Source: JAFGAS01 sp963809875 (GTDB lineage: Bacteria > Desulfobacterota > Zymogenia > Zymogenales > Zymogenaceae). From it: DNA of 64,000 nucleotides. The position numbers were made by a program, and so were the translations under genes. This document shows, in pieces, positions 1 through 8,349 of this stretch (its first letter is position 1; each line of letters begins with the position of its first letter). The DNA lies in assembly GCA_963809875.1 (NCBI GenBank), contig CAWELC010000009.1:248001-312000 (forward strand), written 5' to 3'. The notes below the pieces were generated by a model. The model was not told the origin of the DNA and ran no database searches. It saw only the letters and a program-made list of their open reading frames with translations.

Positions 1-1
1 C

Positions 2-970
2 GACGAGGTGATCGTATTTCCGCGAAGATCTCTCTCAAGAGAGGCCACAAACCCGCTCACCTTTTTTCGGGCCGTTTCGACGGTGCGGGGGTTTGTCCGT
101 GATCTTCGAGAACGGCGGTTTGACGTCGCGCTGGACTTTCACGGTCTGCTCAAGAGCGGATTGATATCGTTTTTCTCGGGAGCGCCGCTTCGTCTCGGTT
201 TTGAAGAGGGGTTTAGCAGGGAGATGAACCACCTCTTCTCAAATCGGCACGTCGGCCTTCCCGCACAAAAGATTTCCCGCGTCCAGCGAAACCTCGCGAT
301 GGCCCGGGCGCTCTGCGGACCGGGCGACGCCCCCGACGTGAGAATCGAGCCGCACGGACAGGACAGGGCCGCTGTCGATCGACTCCTTGAGAAAAAATCA
401 ACGGGAGCGCGCCCACGTATCATCGTCCACCCCGGGACCTCCGCGAAGACCGCGTATAAGCGATGGGACGCGACGAAATTTGCCGCGGCCGCGGACCTCA
501 TCCTGTCGCGACACGGCGGCGAGATGATCATTACGGGGGGGCCGGGAGAGGAGGCCATCGTCTCGAAGACGGCGGGCTCGATGAAGCACAAACCGGTCGT
601 CATCGACGAGCCGCTCTCCCTGCGGGAGCTGGCCGCCCTGTACGAGACGGCCGATATCTACATCGGTGGCGATACCGGCACGATGCATATATCCTCGTTC
701 GTCGGGACGCCCGTTGTGGCGGTCTTCGGTCCGACCGATCCCGTCGAAAACGAGCCGTACGGCGGGACACCCTTCCGCATGGTGCGCGTCCCGTCTTCAT
801 GCTCCCCGTGCAGGAAAAAGAGGTGCCGGCGCACGGACTGTTTCGACGGCGTTACGCCCGAGATGGTGGCCAAAGCCGCCGGCGATCTCCTGGCCGAGAC
901 CGGAAGAGGGGGCCGGAGAGGTCGCGCAACGCTGCCGGGCACGACCGCCGCGGTCTCTCGGGCGAACTGA
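2..970 (+). CDS. GT9 heptosyltransferase (5' end cut by window)
   Basis: Glycosyltransferase family 9, the ADP-heptose:LPS heptosyltransferase family, which adds heptose to the inner core of lipopolysaccharide at the cytoplasmic face of the inner membrane. The reading frame is open from the first full codon and begins inside the N-terminal domain (DEVIVFPRR), so the true start lies outside the window. The C-terminal sugar-nucleotide domain shows IIVHPGTSAKTAYKRW, IGGDTGTMHISS and VFGPTDPVENEPYG, followed by the CxxC...C...C segment (CSPCRKKRCRRTDC) common in these enzymes. The last ~25 residues are low-complexity and Arg/Gly-rich. It opens the glycan cluster. WaaC and WaaF cannot be told apart by eye. 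Confidence 0.85.
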   Translation, partial: DEVIVFPRRSLSREATNPLTFFRAVSTVRGFVRDLRERRFDVALDFHGLLKSGLISFFSGAPLRLGFEEGFSREMNHLFSNRHVGLPAQKISRVQRNLAMARALCGPGDAPDVRIEPHGQDRAAVDRLLEKKSTGARPRIIVHPGTSAKTAYKRWDATKFAAAADLILSRHGGEMIITGGPGEEAIVSKTAGSMKHKPVVIDEPLSLRELAALYETADIYIGGDTGTMHISSFVGTPVVAVFGPTDPVENEPYGGTPFRMVRVPSSCSPCRKKRCRRTDCFDGVTPEMVAKAAGDLLAETGRGGRRGRATLPGTTAAVSRAN

Positions 971-1160
971 ATTTCTCTCGGAGCCGGATAGCCGCGGGGC
1001 GCGCCGCCGCTTTGCAGATGAGGACGTACGGTCGGTGCGAACCATTGAGGATGGACTCGAGATGCCCGAAGCGAATAAGGAGGATCGGCGCGGTCATACG
1101 ACCGCATCGGACATATACTACTCCAGTGAGAGCGTACGAGTACGCCGACCGGATTTCACG

Positions 1161-1937
1161 ATGAAGAAAACGAAAATACCCGTATCGGTATATCTCATTA
1201 CGAAAGACAACATTCGAACGGTCCAGCAGGCCCTTGAGAGCGTCAGGGGATGGGCGGACGAGATTGTCTCGGTCGATTCGGGCAGCACCGACGGCACCCT
1301 TGAGGTCCTCGAACGATACACCGACCGGGTCGCCCTTCGAGAATGGCCGGGCTTTCGCGAACAGTATCAATTTGCCCAGGACATTACCGAAAATCAGTGG
1401 GTCCTTTTTATCGACGCCGACGAAGAGATTCCGGAACAACTCTCCGAGGAGATCCGCTCTCTTTTTAGAACCGGACCGCCTCCTCATGACGGCTATATCA
1501 TTTATCGCAAAACGTTCCATCTCGGCAGGCTCATAAAACACGGCGGGTGGTACCCCGACTATGAGGTGCGTCTCTACCGCAAGGACCGGGCCAGATGGGA
1601 GGGCGGACTCCACGCCAAGGTGCATATCGACGGAACGGTCGGTGAGCTGAAGCACTATTTTCTCCACTACAGTTATCGGGACATATCCGATCAGATCAGA
1701 AAGGTGGACCTCTACTCCGACATCTCTTCGGACGACATGAGAAAGGAGAAAAGAGGGCCGTCTCTTTTCAAGCTCCTGTTTAACCCGCCGTTTCGTTTCA
1801 TCCGCGACTACGTCTTCAAGCTCGGCTTCCTGGACGGCGTTCCCGGGCTGATCATTGCGGTTACGACCGCCTACTATGTATTCATCAAATACGCCAAGCT
1901 CTGGGAGTCCTTACCGATCCGAGGGGAGCGCTCATGA
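1161..1937 (+). CDS. WaaE/KdtX-like family 2 glycosyltransferase
   Basis: A 258-residue GT2 glycosyltransferase. The N-terminal GT-A fold reads PVSVYLITKDN, GWADEIVSVDSGSTDGT and the metal-binding FIDADEE. The C-terminus ends in a hydrophobic stretch (FLDGVPGLIIAVTTAYYVFI) followed by KYAKLWE, as in WaaE/KdtX proteins that put glucose on core heptose. I start at the ATG giving MKKTKIPVSVYLITKDN because family similarity begins there. An in-frame ATG at 1062 would add 33 unconserved residues. No clear Shine-Dalgarno is visible for either. The stop overlaps the next gene as ATGA, so translation is probably coupled. A 190-base gap before it holds a GCGGTC/GACCGC hairpin at 1090-1105. Confidence 0.85.
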   Translation: MKKTKIPVSVYLITKDNIRTVQQALESVRGWADEIVSVDSGSTDGTLEVLERYTDRVALREWPGFREQYQFAQDITENQWVLFIDADEEIPEQLSEEIRSLFRTGPPPHDGYIIYRKTFHLGRLIKHGGWYPDYEVRLYRKDRARWEGGLHAKVHIDGTVGELKHYFLHYSYRDISDQIRKVDLYSDISSDDMRKEKRGPSLFKLLFNPPFRFIRDYVFKLGFLDGVPGLIIAVTTAYYVFIKYAKLWESLPIRGERS

Positions 1938-3064
1938 TCGGAGTCACCGATCCCAAGAGGGGCGCCGCCCGCCGCCGGGAAGAGATCATCGAGGCATTGG
2001 GGCGGGTGGTCGATTCGGGGTGGTATATCCTGGGTGGGGAGGTCAGCGAGTTCGAGCGAGAGTTTTCGGCCTATCTCGGTCTCTCGGAGGGGATTGCCGT
2101 CGCCTCGGGGACGGACGCGATTACGCTGAGCCTGATGGCGCTGGGATTGGGGCCCAATGAGGGGGTCATTATCCCCCCCAATACGGCCTTTCCGACCGCG
2201 TGCGCCATAACGCGGGCGGGAGGGGTCCCGGTCTTCGTCGACGTGGACCCCCGGACCTATCTCCTCGATCCCGGGGCACTCCTTGCCTTCCTCAGGGAAA
2301 ACGGGCCGAGACGGCGCGGGGTGACGATCCGCGGGATCATCCCCGTGCACCTCTACGGACATCCCTGCGACATGGACCCGATCATGGCCGCCGCCGACGA
2401 GTTTGGACTTTTTGTGCTGGAGGATTGCGCCCAGGCCCACGGGGCCCGCTACCGGGGAAAGCCGGTCGGGACGTTCGGGAGTGCGGCCGCATTTTCCTTT
2501 TACCCGACCAAGAACCTGGCGGCCCTCGGGGACGCCGGGGCGGTCGTGACCAATGACGCGGCTCTTGCCCGAAGGATCCGCTCGATGCGGGACTACGGAC
2601 AGACCGAGCGTTACCACCATGAGAATCCGGGGATGAACAGCCGGATGGACGACCTGCAGGCGGCGGTCCTGCGTCTCCGCCTGAAAGACCTCGATGAAAA
2701 CAACGCCCGGAGAAGCACCATTGCCGACCGCTATCGAGAACAAATCGGCGGCCCCTTCGTGCTGCCGGAGGTCATGCCCTACGCCCATCATGCCTTTCAC
2801 CTTTTCGTGATACGAAGCGGCCGGCGGTCTCGCCTTATGGAGCATCTGACCGAAAACGGCATCGGGTATGCGGTTCACTATCCCCGCCCAATCCATCTGC
2901 AGCCGATCTACCGGGGACTCGGGTATCGGCCCGGAGACTTCCCGATCACGGAGCGATGCGCCGAAGAGATCATCTCGATCCCGATCTTTCCCGAGCTTAC
3001 CGATGACGAGGCCGGGCGCGTCATTTCCGTATTGAATGCCTTTTCGGAGGGGGAGACGCGATGA
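1934..3064 (+). CDS. DegT/DnrJ/EryC1 family sugar aminotransferase
   Basis: PLP-dependent aminotransferase of the DegT/DnrJ/EryC1/StrS family (376 aa), which transfers an amino group to a keto-sugar nucleotide in making amino sugars for LPS or O-antigen. The internal aldimine lysine is K193 in SFYPTKNLAALGDAG. The PLP-contact segments ASGTDAITLSL, VHLYGHPCDMD and LEDCAQAHGA are present, as is the C-terminal HAFHLFVIR. Length is typical. It overlaps both neighbours by 4 bases (ATGA), placing it in the glycan operon. The exact substrate cannot be read from sequence; the matching dehydratase or oxidase is not in the window. Confidence 0.9.
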   Translation: MIGVTDPKRGAARRREEIIEALGRVVDSGWYILGGEVSEFEREFSAYLGLSEGIAVASGTDAITLSLMALGLGPNEGVIIPPNTAFPTACAITRAGGVPVFVDVDPRTYLLDPGALLAFLRENGPRRRGVTIRGIIPVHLYGHPCDMDPIMAAADEFGLFVLEDCAQAHGARYRGKPVGTFGSAAAFSFYPTKNLAALGDAGAVVTNDAALARRIRSMRDYGQTERYHHENPGMNSRMDDLQAAVLRLRLKDLDENNARRSTIADRYREQIGGPFVLPEVMPYAHHAFHLFVIRSGRRSRLMEHLTENGIGYAVHYPRPIHLQPIYRGLGYRPGDFPITERCAEEIISIPIFPELTDDEAGRVISVLNAFSEGETR

Positions 3065-4227
3065 AAATCCTCCATCTCCTGGCGGACTGGAAATGGACAG
3101 GTCCCTCGGAGCCCGTCCTTATCCTGGCCGAGGCCCTCCAGAAGCGGGGTCATGACGTTATATTTGCCGTACAGGGGCCTCCCGAGGCGGTCGGAGAGAC
3201 GGAAAACATCGTCCGATTCGCCCGGACGCGGGGGGTGCGCGTGGATACCTCCCTGGGATGGGACAGGCGCACGAAGCCGGATAATCTCTTCGGCTTGCCG
3301 GGAATCGTCCGGGATGCCCGGCGTCTCGGCGGGCTCATCGACGAATTTTCGGCGGACGTCGTCAACGCCCATTCCGATCATGACCATATCACCGCCGCGC
3401 TGGCGCGCCGGTATACGAAGGATCGGCCACTCCTCGTCAGGACGGACCACAAGCGGGATTCGTTTTCGGCGGGCCTCCCGAGCCGCCTCCTCCTTTCGCG
3501 ATGGACCGACGGAGTCGTCACCTTTTCTCCCCGGGCCGCCCGCCGCATCGAGCGGACCTTCTCCATCCCGAGGCAACGGCTGTTGGTGGTCGATCCGGCC
3601 CTCGATCTCTCCTGCTGGCGTCCCGGCCCCCCGTCAAAGGATATGCGGGCCGCCTTCGGTATCCCCCCGGACGCCCTGGTGATAGGAATGGTGGCCCGCT
3701 TCCAGGCATATCGAAAGACCGATCGGGTCATCGGGGCGTTTGCCCGCATTGCCGGGAAATACCCGCAGGCCCGGCTCCTCCTGCTGGGTCGCAGCTCCCA
3801 GATGGAGGAGAGCGTCCACCGCCCCGCCCGTGAGCTCGGGGTTGCAGACCGTGTCCTGACCCCCGGCTATATCCGGGAAGACTATCGCGACACACTGGCG
3901 TCTATGGACGCCTTTGTCTTCATGGTCCCCGGCTCTGATGGGACGGCCCGGGCGCTGCGGGAGGCGATGGCCCTGGGGATTCCGGTGATCACGACTGACA
4001 TTGGAATGCTGCCCGAGATCGTCCGGGATAATGTCTCCGGCCTTGTCGTTGAGCCCACCGAAGAAGCCCTGGCGGGGGCGATCGAGCGGCTCTGCTCCGA
4101 CGGCCGGGAGCGAAAACGGCTCGGCGAGGGAGCGCGGCGGGCGGCTCATGAGCGTTTCGATATAATCGAACAGGCCCGGATCGTGGAGCAATTCTATCGG
4201 CAGCTGTTGGAGATGAAAAGATCATGA
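3061..4227 (+). CDS. GT4-type glycosyltransferase
   Basis: A 388-residue GT-B glycosyltransferase of the GT4/group 1 type. The N-terminal acceptor domain starts MKILHLLADWKWTGPSEP. The donor domain has IGMVARFQAYRKTDRVIGAF, ARLLLLGRSSQMEES and the terminal ALREAMALGIPVITTDIG, which holds the E-x7-E-type nucleotide-sugar motif, then NVSGLVVEP. There is no signal peptide or membrane segment, fitting a cytoplasmic enzyme acting on a lipid-linked glycan. It is coupled to both neighbours through ATGA overlaps. Donor and acceptor are unknown. Confidence 0.88.
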   Translation: MKILHLLADWKWTGPSEPVLILAEALQKRGHDVIFAVQGPPEAVGETENIVRFARTRGVRVDTSLGWDRRTKPDNLFGLPGIVRDARRLGGLIDEFSADVVNAHSDHDHITAALARRYTKDRPLLVRTDHKRDSFSAGLPSRLLLSRWTDGVVTFSPRAARRIERTFSIPRQRLLVVDPALDLSCWRPGPPSKDMRAAFGIPPDALVIGMVARFQAYRKTDRVIGAFARIAGKYPQARLLLLGRSSQMEESVHRPARELGVADRVLTPGYIREDYRDTLASMDAFVFMVPGSDGTARALREAMALGIPVITTDIGMLPEIVRDNVSGLVVEPTEEALAGAIERLCSDGRERKRLGEGARRAAHERFDIIEQARIVEQFYRQLLEMKRS

Positions 4228-5075
4228 AACGATCGGTCTCCGTCGTCATTCCCACCCACGATCGTCCGGCAATGCTCCGGGAGGCGATAGCCAGCGCCCT
4301 TGCGCAGAGTTACCGGCCCTCGGAGATTATCGTGGTGGACAACGGCCCGCGGGGCGAGGCCGCGGCGATCGGGGAGGAGTTCGGCAGTCGGGTTAGCCTG
4401 ATCAGGTCATCCGAGCCCGGACCTTCTGCGTCCAGAAACGTGGGTATCAAGCGGGCCCGGGGCGACTACGTCGCCTTCCTGGACGACGATGATCTATGGC
4501 ACCCCGAGAAGCTCTCCGTGCAGATGGAGTTTTTGTCTCAACACGGGGATATCGCGATGGCCTCCTGCCGGGTGGCGTCCTATGGAGACGAGATTCGGGT
4601 CCGCAAGACGCCGTGGATCGCCGGAGACCTCTATGGTATGCTCTTTATGGAAAGCTTCGTGCCTACTCCCACGGTGGTGGTAAGGCGCGACGTCTTTGAT
4701 ACGGCCGGCCTCTTTGACGTGCGTTATCTTCGAGCCGAGGACTACGACCTGTGGCTCAGAATCGCCGACGCGTTTCGGACCTCGCACCTGAAGGCGCCGC
4801 TGGTTTGGGTCCGCAAGACCCCCGGCTGCCTGAGCGCGGACAAGATCGACCTGAGGAAGAGCGCCATGGCGGTGCTGCGGGAACGCTACAATCCCGACAA
4901 GGTCAAACCCCGTCGGTACGATCGCCGGATGTCGGACCTGCTGGTCTACCTCGGCAGGGAGGAGGCCCGGGCGGGAGACAGGCAAGGCGCGCGGCGGCAT
5001 TTCCTGGAGGCAGTGAGGCTCACGCCGTTCAGGCCGCGCCCCGTCAGGTATCTCGTCGGGACACTGTTTTCATGA
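4224..5075 (+). CDS. Family 2 glycosyltransferase, tandem copy 1
   Basis: A 283-residue GT2 enzyme: SVSVVIPTHDRPAMLREAI at the N-terminus, EIIVVDNG, SASRNVGIKRARGDYVAFLDDDD (shown here by its ends; the DxD-type motif is in AFLDDDDLWHPEKL) and MESFVPTPTVVVRRDVFD. The C-terminal ~60 residues (RRMSDLLVYLGREEARAG, RHFLEAVRLTPFRP) look like a short TPR-like helical pair. The gene immediately downstream encodes a paralogue of exactly the same length, so this is a tandem duplication. Its start overlaps the upstream GT4 gene (ATGA). Likely part of core or O-chain assembly; substrate unknown. Confidence 0.87.
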   Translation: MKRSVSVVIPTHDRPAMLREAIASALAQSYRPSEIIVVDNGPRGEAAAIGEEFGSRVSLIRSSEPGPSASRNVGIKRARGDYVAFLDDDDLWHPEKLSVQMEFLSQHGDIAMASCRVASYGDEIRVRKTPWIAGDLYGMLFMESFVPTPTVVVRRDVFDTAGLFDVRYLRAEDYDLWLRIADAFRTSHLKAPLVWVRKTPGCLSADKIDLRKSAMAVLRERYNPDKVKPRRYDRRMSDLLVYLGREEARAGDRQGARRHFLEAVRLTPFRPRPVRYLVGTLFS

Positions 5076-5083
5076 TTGGCCGC

Positions 5084-5118
5084 GCCTTCCCTTACGCACC
5101 CGGGTTCAAAGGGAAGGC
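5084..5118. repeat. Perfect 10-bp inverted repeat between the two GT2 paralogues
   Basis: GCCTTCCCTT and AAGGGAAGGC are separated by 15 bases, starting 9 bases after the upstream stop codon. As RNA this forms a 10-bp hairpin. No run of T follows, so it is not a standard intrinsic terminator; RNA processing or 3'-end protection is possible. The rest of the 214-base gap (5076-5289) holds no recognisable gene. Confidence 0.6.
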
Positions 5119-5289
5119 TTCGGGCGGAATGATATATCCCTTTTCTGGAACGAACGTCGTGTTCGCCCGACTCCTGCGCGCATGCAGGGAGGGGAGTGAG
5201 GAGATATCGGCCCCCCGCGGTCGTGAGGCGAACAACCGAGCGGTCGCCGGGGAGCCGCTCTATCGGGACCTGTTTGAGGATAGAGAAAG

Positions 5290-6141
5290 ATGAGTAGTTC
5301 TGTTTCGGTTGTCATACCCACCTATAATCGGCCGGATATGCTTCGTGAGGCGATCCAAAGCGTACTGAATCAAACCAGGCCCGCGTCGGAGATTATCGTC
5401 GTCGACAACGGTTCCTTCGAGGAGACGGTCTCCGTCATCCGTCAATTCGGCGATAAGGTCGTATACGAAAGATCCACGGCGCGGGGACCTTCACCGTCGC
5501 GCAACAGGGGAGTTGCGGTGGCCGGGTCTCGTTACGTCGCGTTTCTGGACGATGACGACCTCTGGCACCCGGAGAAACTCGCCATACAGATGGACTTTTT
5601 CGACCGGAATCCCGACTTCGGAATGGTCAGCTCCCAGGTTATTCCCTTCGGCAGGAAAATCGAGATCAAGAAGCACAAATGGATATCCGGCGACCTGTTC
5701 TGCCGCCTGTTTATGGAAAGCTTCGTCAGGACGTCGGCGGTTGTCGTGAATAAGGCCGTATTTGACGAGGTGGGCGGATTCGACGTGGGCTATATGAGGG
5801 CCGAAGATTATGACCTGTTTCTGCGAATCGCGGCGAAGTCGCCGATCGGACATTTTCTGAGACCACTGGCATGGAATCGACCGGGACCCCAACGCTTGAG
5901 TGACGATAAGATTGACTTGAGGAAATCCGCTCTCGACGTCCTCTATAAGCGATACGACCCCCGGAGGATTACGAAACGGGAATTCAAGAGACGGATATCG
6001 GACGTTTTGATTTATCTCGGACGAGAGCAGGTGAGAGCAGGGCAAAAAGGAGAAGGCAGACAGCAATTTATCGAGGCGATAAGGCTTACCCCATTGCGCC
6101 TGAGGCCGCTGCGCTACCTGATCAGGACGGTATGGTCATGA
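5290..6141 (+). CDS. Family 2 glycosyltransferase, tandem copy 2
   Basis: A 283-residue GT2 paralogue of the preceding glycosyltransferase, alignable end to end without gaps by eye with roughly half the residues identical. Shared blocks include AFLDDDDLWHPEKL, LFMESFV, MRAEDYDL and DDKIDLRKSA. The substrate-facing middle (VIPFGRKIEIKKHKW; FLRPLAWNRPG) differs most, suggesting divergence in specificity after duplication. The same C-terminal TPR-like helices are present (DVLIYLGREQVRAG, QFIEAIRLTPLRL). A 214-base gap precedes it, unlike most junctions in this operon. It overlaps the next gene by 4 bases if that gene starts at 6138. Confidence 0.87.
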   Translation: MSSSVSVVIPTYNRPDMLREAIQSVLNQTRPASEIIVVDNGSFEETVSVIRQFGDKVVYERSTARGPSPSRNRGVAVAGSRYVAFLDDDDLWHPEKLAIQMDFFDRNPDFGMVSSQVIPFGRKIEIKKHKWISGDLFCRLFMESFVRTSAVVVNKAVFDEVGGFDVGYMRAEDYDLFLRIAAKSPIGHFLRPLAWNRPGPQRLSDDKIDLRKSALDVLYKRYDPRRITKREFKRRISDVLIYLGREQVRAGQKGEGRQQFIEAIRLTPLRLRPLRYLIRTVWS

Positions 6142-7148
6142 ACAAACTCGCGTTTCTCATGCACAAGAATTTCGAGGGAAGGTTTCGGGTCAAGGAATTC
6201 ATCCCATTTTTCGAGAACAAGGGAGTTCGCGTGAGCCTCTTGCGGGTTCCCAACGGGCCGGTGGAACGCCTCAAGATTTTCAGGGCGCTCCAACCTTTTG
6301 ACGTGGTAATCGTCCAGAGGAAGCTGCTGACAGCGCTTGATCTTTTCCTTGTTCGCCGTTATGCCAATCGAATTGTCTTTGACTTTGACGACGCCATTAT
6401 GTATCGCTCGTCCCGCCATAAAGATCAGAGCTCGCGCCAACGGATGAGGCGTTTTGCTCACATGATGAAGTCGGTGGATGCGGTGACCGCGGGAAATACC
6501 TATCTTGCCGAACAAGCCGCCCGGTTCATAGACCTCGACAGGATCTTCGTCGTACCCACGGTCGTGGATGTCACCGAGTATGCCGTGAAGGACTACGAAC
6601 GTGACAACGACGGTTTCGTTGTCGGCTGGATCGGGACGTCCTCGACCCTCCACTACCTGAATTCTATCGCTCCCGCCCTCCAGAAGGCGGCGCGACGGAT
6701 AAAGAATCTCAAGCTCAAGATCGTTTGCGACCGGTTCCTCGATATTGAGGGCGTGGACGTCATCAAGAAGCCGTGGCGTCCCCAGGAAGTCTCACACGAT
6801 CTCACAAGCTTCGACGTGGGGGTCATGCCGATTTCGGATGATCCATGGACGAGGGGAAAGTGCGGTCTTAAGATCGTGCAGTACCTCGCGGCAGGCGTTC
6901 CGGCGATCGCCAGCCCCGTGGGCATCAACCGGGACCTGGTGGTTCCGGGAGAGACCGGCCTCTGGGCCGAAGGCCTCGACGACTGGGAAGAACGGTTTGT
7001 TCAGCTTGCCGGGGATAAGAAGCTGCGGATGAAAATGGGGCGCGCCGGCAGGCGGCTGGTCGAGGAGCGTTTTTCGCTCCAGGAGACGGCCCCCCGCTAC
7101 CTTGAGATTCTCAAGACCGTCCAAAAAATGAAGAGGAGTCGTTCATGA
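6138..7148 (+). CDS. GT-B (group 1-like) glycosyltransferase
   Basis: A predicted GT-B glycosyltransferase of about 336 residues. The N-terminal half is atypical (LAFLMHKNFEGRFRVKEF; IVFDFDDAIMYRS). The C-terminal donor domain has FVVGWIGTSSTLHYL, DVGVMPISDDPWTRGKCGLK, QYLAAGVPAIASPVG and ETGLWAEGLDDWEE, close to group 1 transferases with the K-x3-E-type site replaced by GKCGLKIVQYLA. The ATG at 6138 gives the ATGA overlap used throughout this operon; an ATG two codons upstream (6132) is an alternative. No signal peptide is seen. Role in the glycan pathway is inferred from context. Confidence 0.82.
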   Translation: MNKLAFLMHKNFEGRFRVKEFIPFFENKGVRVSLLRVPNGPVERLKIFRALQPFDVVIVQRKLLTALDLFLVRRYANRIVFDFDDAIMYRSSRHKDQSSRQRMRRFAHMMKSVDAVTAGNTYLAEQAARFIDLDRIFVVPTVVDVTEYAVKDYERDNDGFVVGWIGTSSTLHYLNSIAPALQKAARRIKNLKLKIVCDRFLDIEGVDVIKKPWRPQEVSHDLTSFDVGVMPISDDPWTRGKCGLKIVQYLAAGVPAIASPVGINRDLVVPGETGLWAEGLDDWEERFVQLAGDKKLRMKMGRAGRRLVEERFSLQETAPRYLEILKTVQKMKRSRS

Positions 7149-8284
7149 CGAAGAGGGGATGGATCGCAGCGCTGATCGTGGCCATTTCTGTTTTGCTTCT
7201 GGCTGCGGCGGCCCCGGGAGCCGAGGTTACCATCGGTCCCCTCCTGGAGCTTCCCGGCGCCAGGACCATGACCGTCGTGTGGGAGACGGACAAGGCCGCG
7301 GGAGGATCGGTGATCCTGACCGGGCCCTCGGGAACCGGCAGGGAGATTCGCTGCCCGGATAAGGGGTCCCGCCACGTGGTGAAGATCGGCGACCTCGCGC
7401 CGGATACCCGCTACGAATACGCACTCCTGGTGGACGGGGCCGTCGCCCACCGATCATGGTTTGTGACGCTCCCCGATCGGGGGCCGTATCGGGTGGCCTT
7501 CATCGGTGACACGCGGTACAACGACGGCGTCACGAATGTCATCTTCTCCCAGATCGACGCACACAAACCCCGCGTTATCGTGATGCTCGGTGATTTTGTC
7601 GTCAGGTCCAACAGCGCCCGGGACTGGAAAGAGCAGCTCTTCGATCCCGGCAGGGACCTCTTTGACCATATCCCCATCGTCGGCGTGCCGGGAAACCACG
7701 ACGTCCAGTACGACCCGGACTTCACCATGTTTCGGCGCTTCTTTATCCGGCCCGAAAACACGTGGCCGAAATCGGTGACCTATACCGCGACGATCGAAGG
7801 CGATCTCTATATCTTCCTGGACATATACTCCCGCCGGCCCTTCTTCACCTTCACGGACGGGTTGAGGCTCCGCCGGCTGCTCAGAGACGCGGCCAAAGAC
7901 CCCGGCATCAGGCATATCTTCGTCATTCCTCACGAGGGGGTGATCAGCCACTGGAGGCTGCGCAGGGGCTATTCAGGGCTGAAGCCCTTTACGGGGGTTA
8001 TGGGGCGAAACGGGGTGACCGCCATCATATCCGGGCACGATCACCACTATGCCCGCGGGATCACCTATTCCGGCCTGCCGTTTTTCATCACCGGGGGCGG
8101 CGGCTCGTCGCTCTACGAGATCAACAGGTATAATTTCTACGCACTGCTCATGGGCAGAACGGCCGTCACGCGGGTAACCCACCATTTCCTGATTATGGAC
8201 GTGGACGGGCCCACGTGTACGTTTTCGGCCGTCCTGCCGGATGGGACCGTATTCGATACGGCGGTTATCAAGAAGGGGAAGTGA
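7145..8284 (+). CDS. Exported calcineurin-like metallophosphatase (purple acid phosphatase-like), copy 1
   Basis: A 379-residue metallophosphoesterase. The N-terminus is a signal peptide (KRGWIAALIVAISVLLLAAA, then APGAEV), so the enzyme should act in the periplasm. Residues ~28-110 resemble the Ig-like N-terminal domain of purple acid phosphatases (MTVVWETDKA; LAPDTRYEYALLVDG). The catalytic domain shows GDTR (D122), MLGDF, GVPGNHD, PHEG and SGHDHHY. In the first motif the usual D-x-H is D-T-R, so one metal-ligand histidine is missing, whereas the downstream paralogue has DAH. ATGA-coupled to the glycosyltransferase upstream. A role in removing phosphate from LPS or an envelope glycan is inferred from neighbours only. 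Confidence 0.85.
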   Translation: MTKRGWIAALIVAISVLLLAAAAPGAEVTIGPLLELPGARTMTVVWETDKAAGGSVILTGPSGTGREIRCPDKGSRHVVKIGDLAPDTRYEYALLVDGAVAHRSWFVTLPDRGPYRVAFIGDTRYNDGVTNVIFSQIDAHKPRVIVMLGDFVVRSNSARDWKEQLFDPGRDLFDHIPIVGVPGNHDVQYDPDFTMFRRFFIRPENTWPKSVTYTATIEGDLYIFLDIYSRRPFFTFTDGLRLRRLLRDAAKDPGIRHIFVIPHEGVISHWRLRRGYSGLKPFTGVMGRNGVTAIISGHDHHYARGITYSGLPFFITGGGGSSLYEINRYNFYALLMGRTAVTRVTHHFLIMDVDGPTCTFSAVLPDGTVFDTAVIKKGK

Positions 8285-8349
8285 GCGCCGTGGCACGGCT
8301 CATCCCGGCGGCCGCTCATGAAACCCATCAAAGGGGCCGAGCGAAAAAG

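Noticed and set aside
4751..5293. 180-codon frame running through the GT2 gene into the gap
   Set aside because: Out-of-frame shadow of the glycosyltransferase for most of its length.
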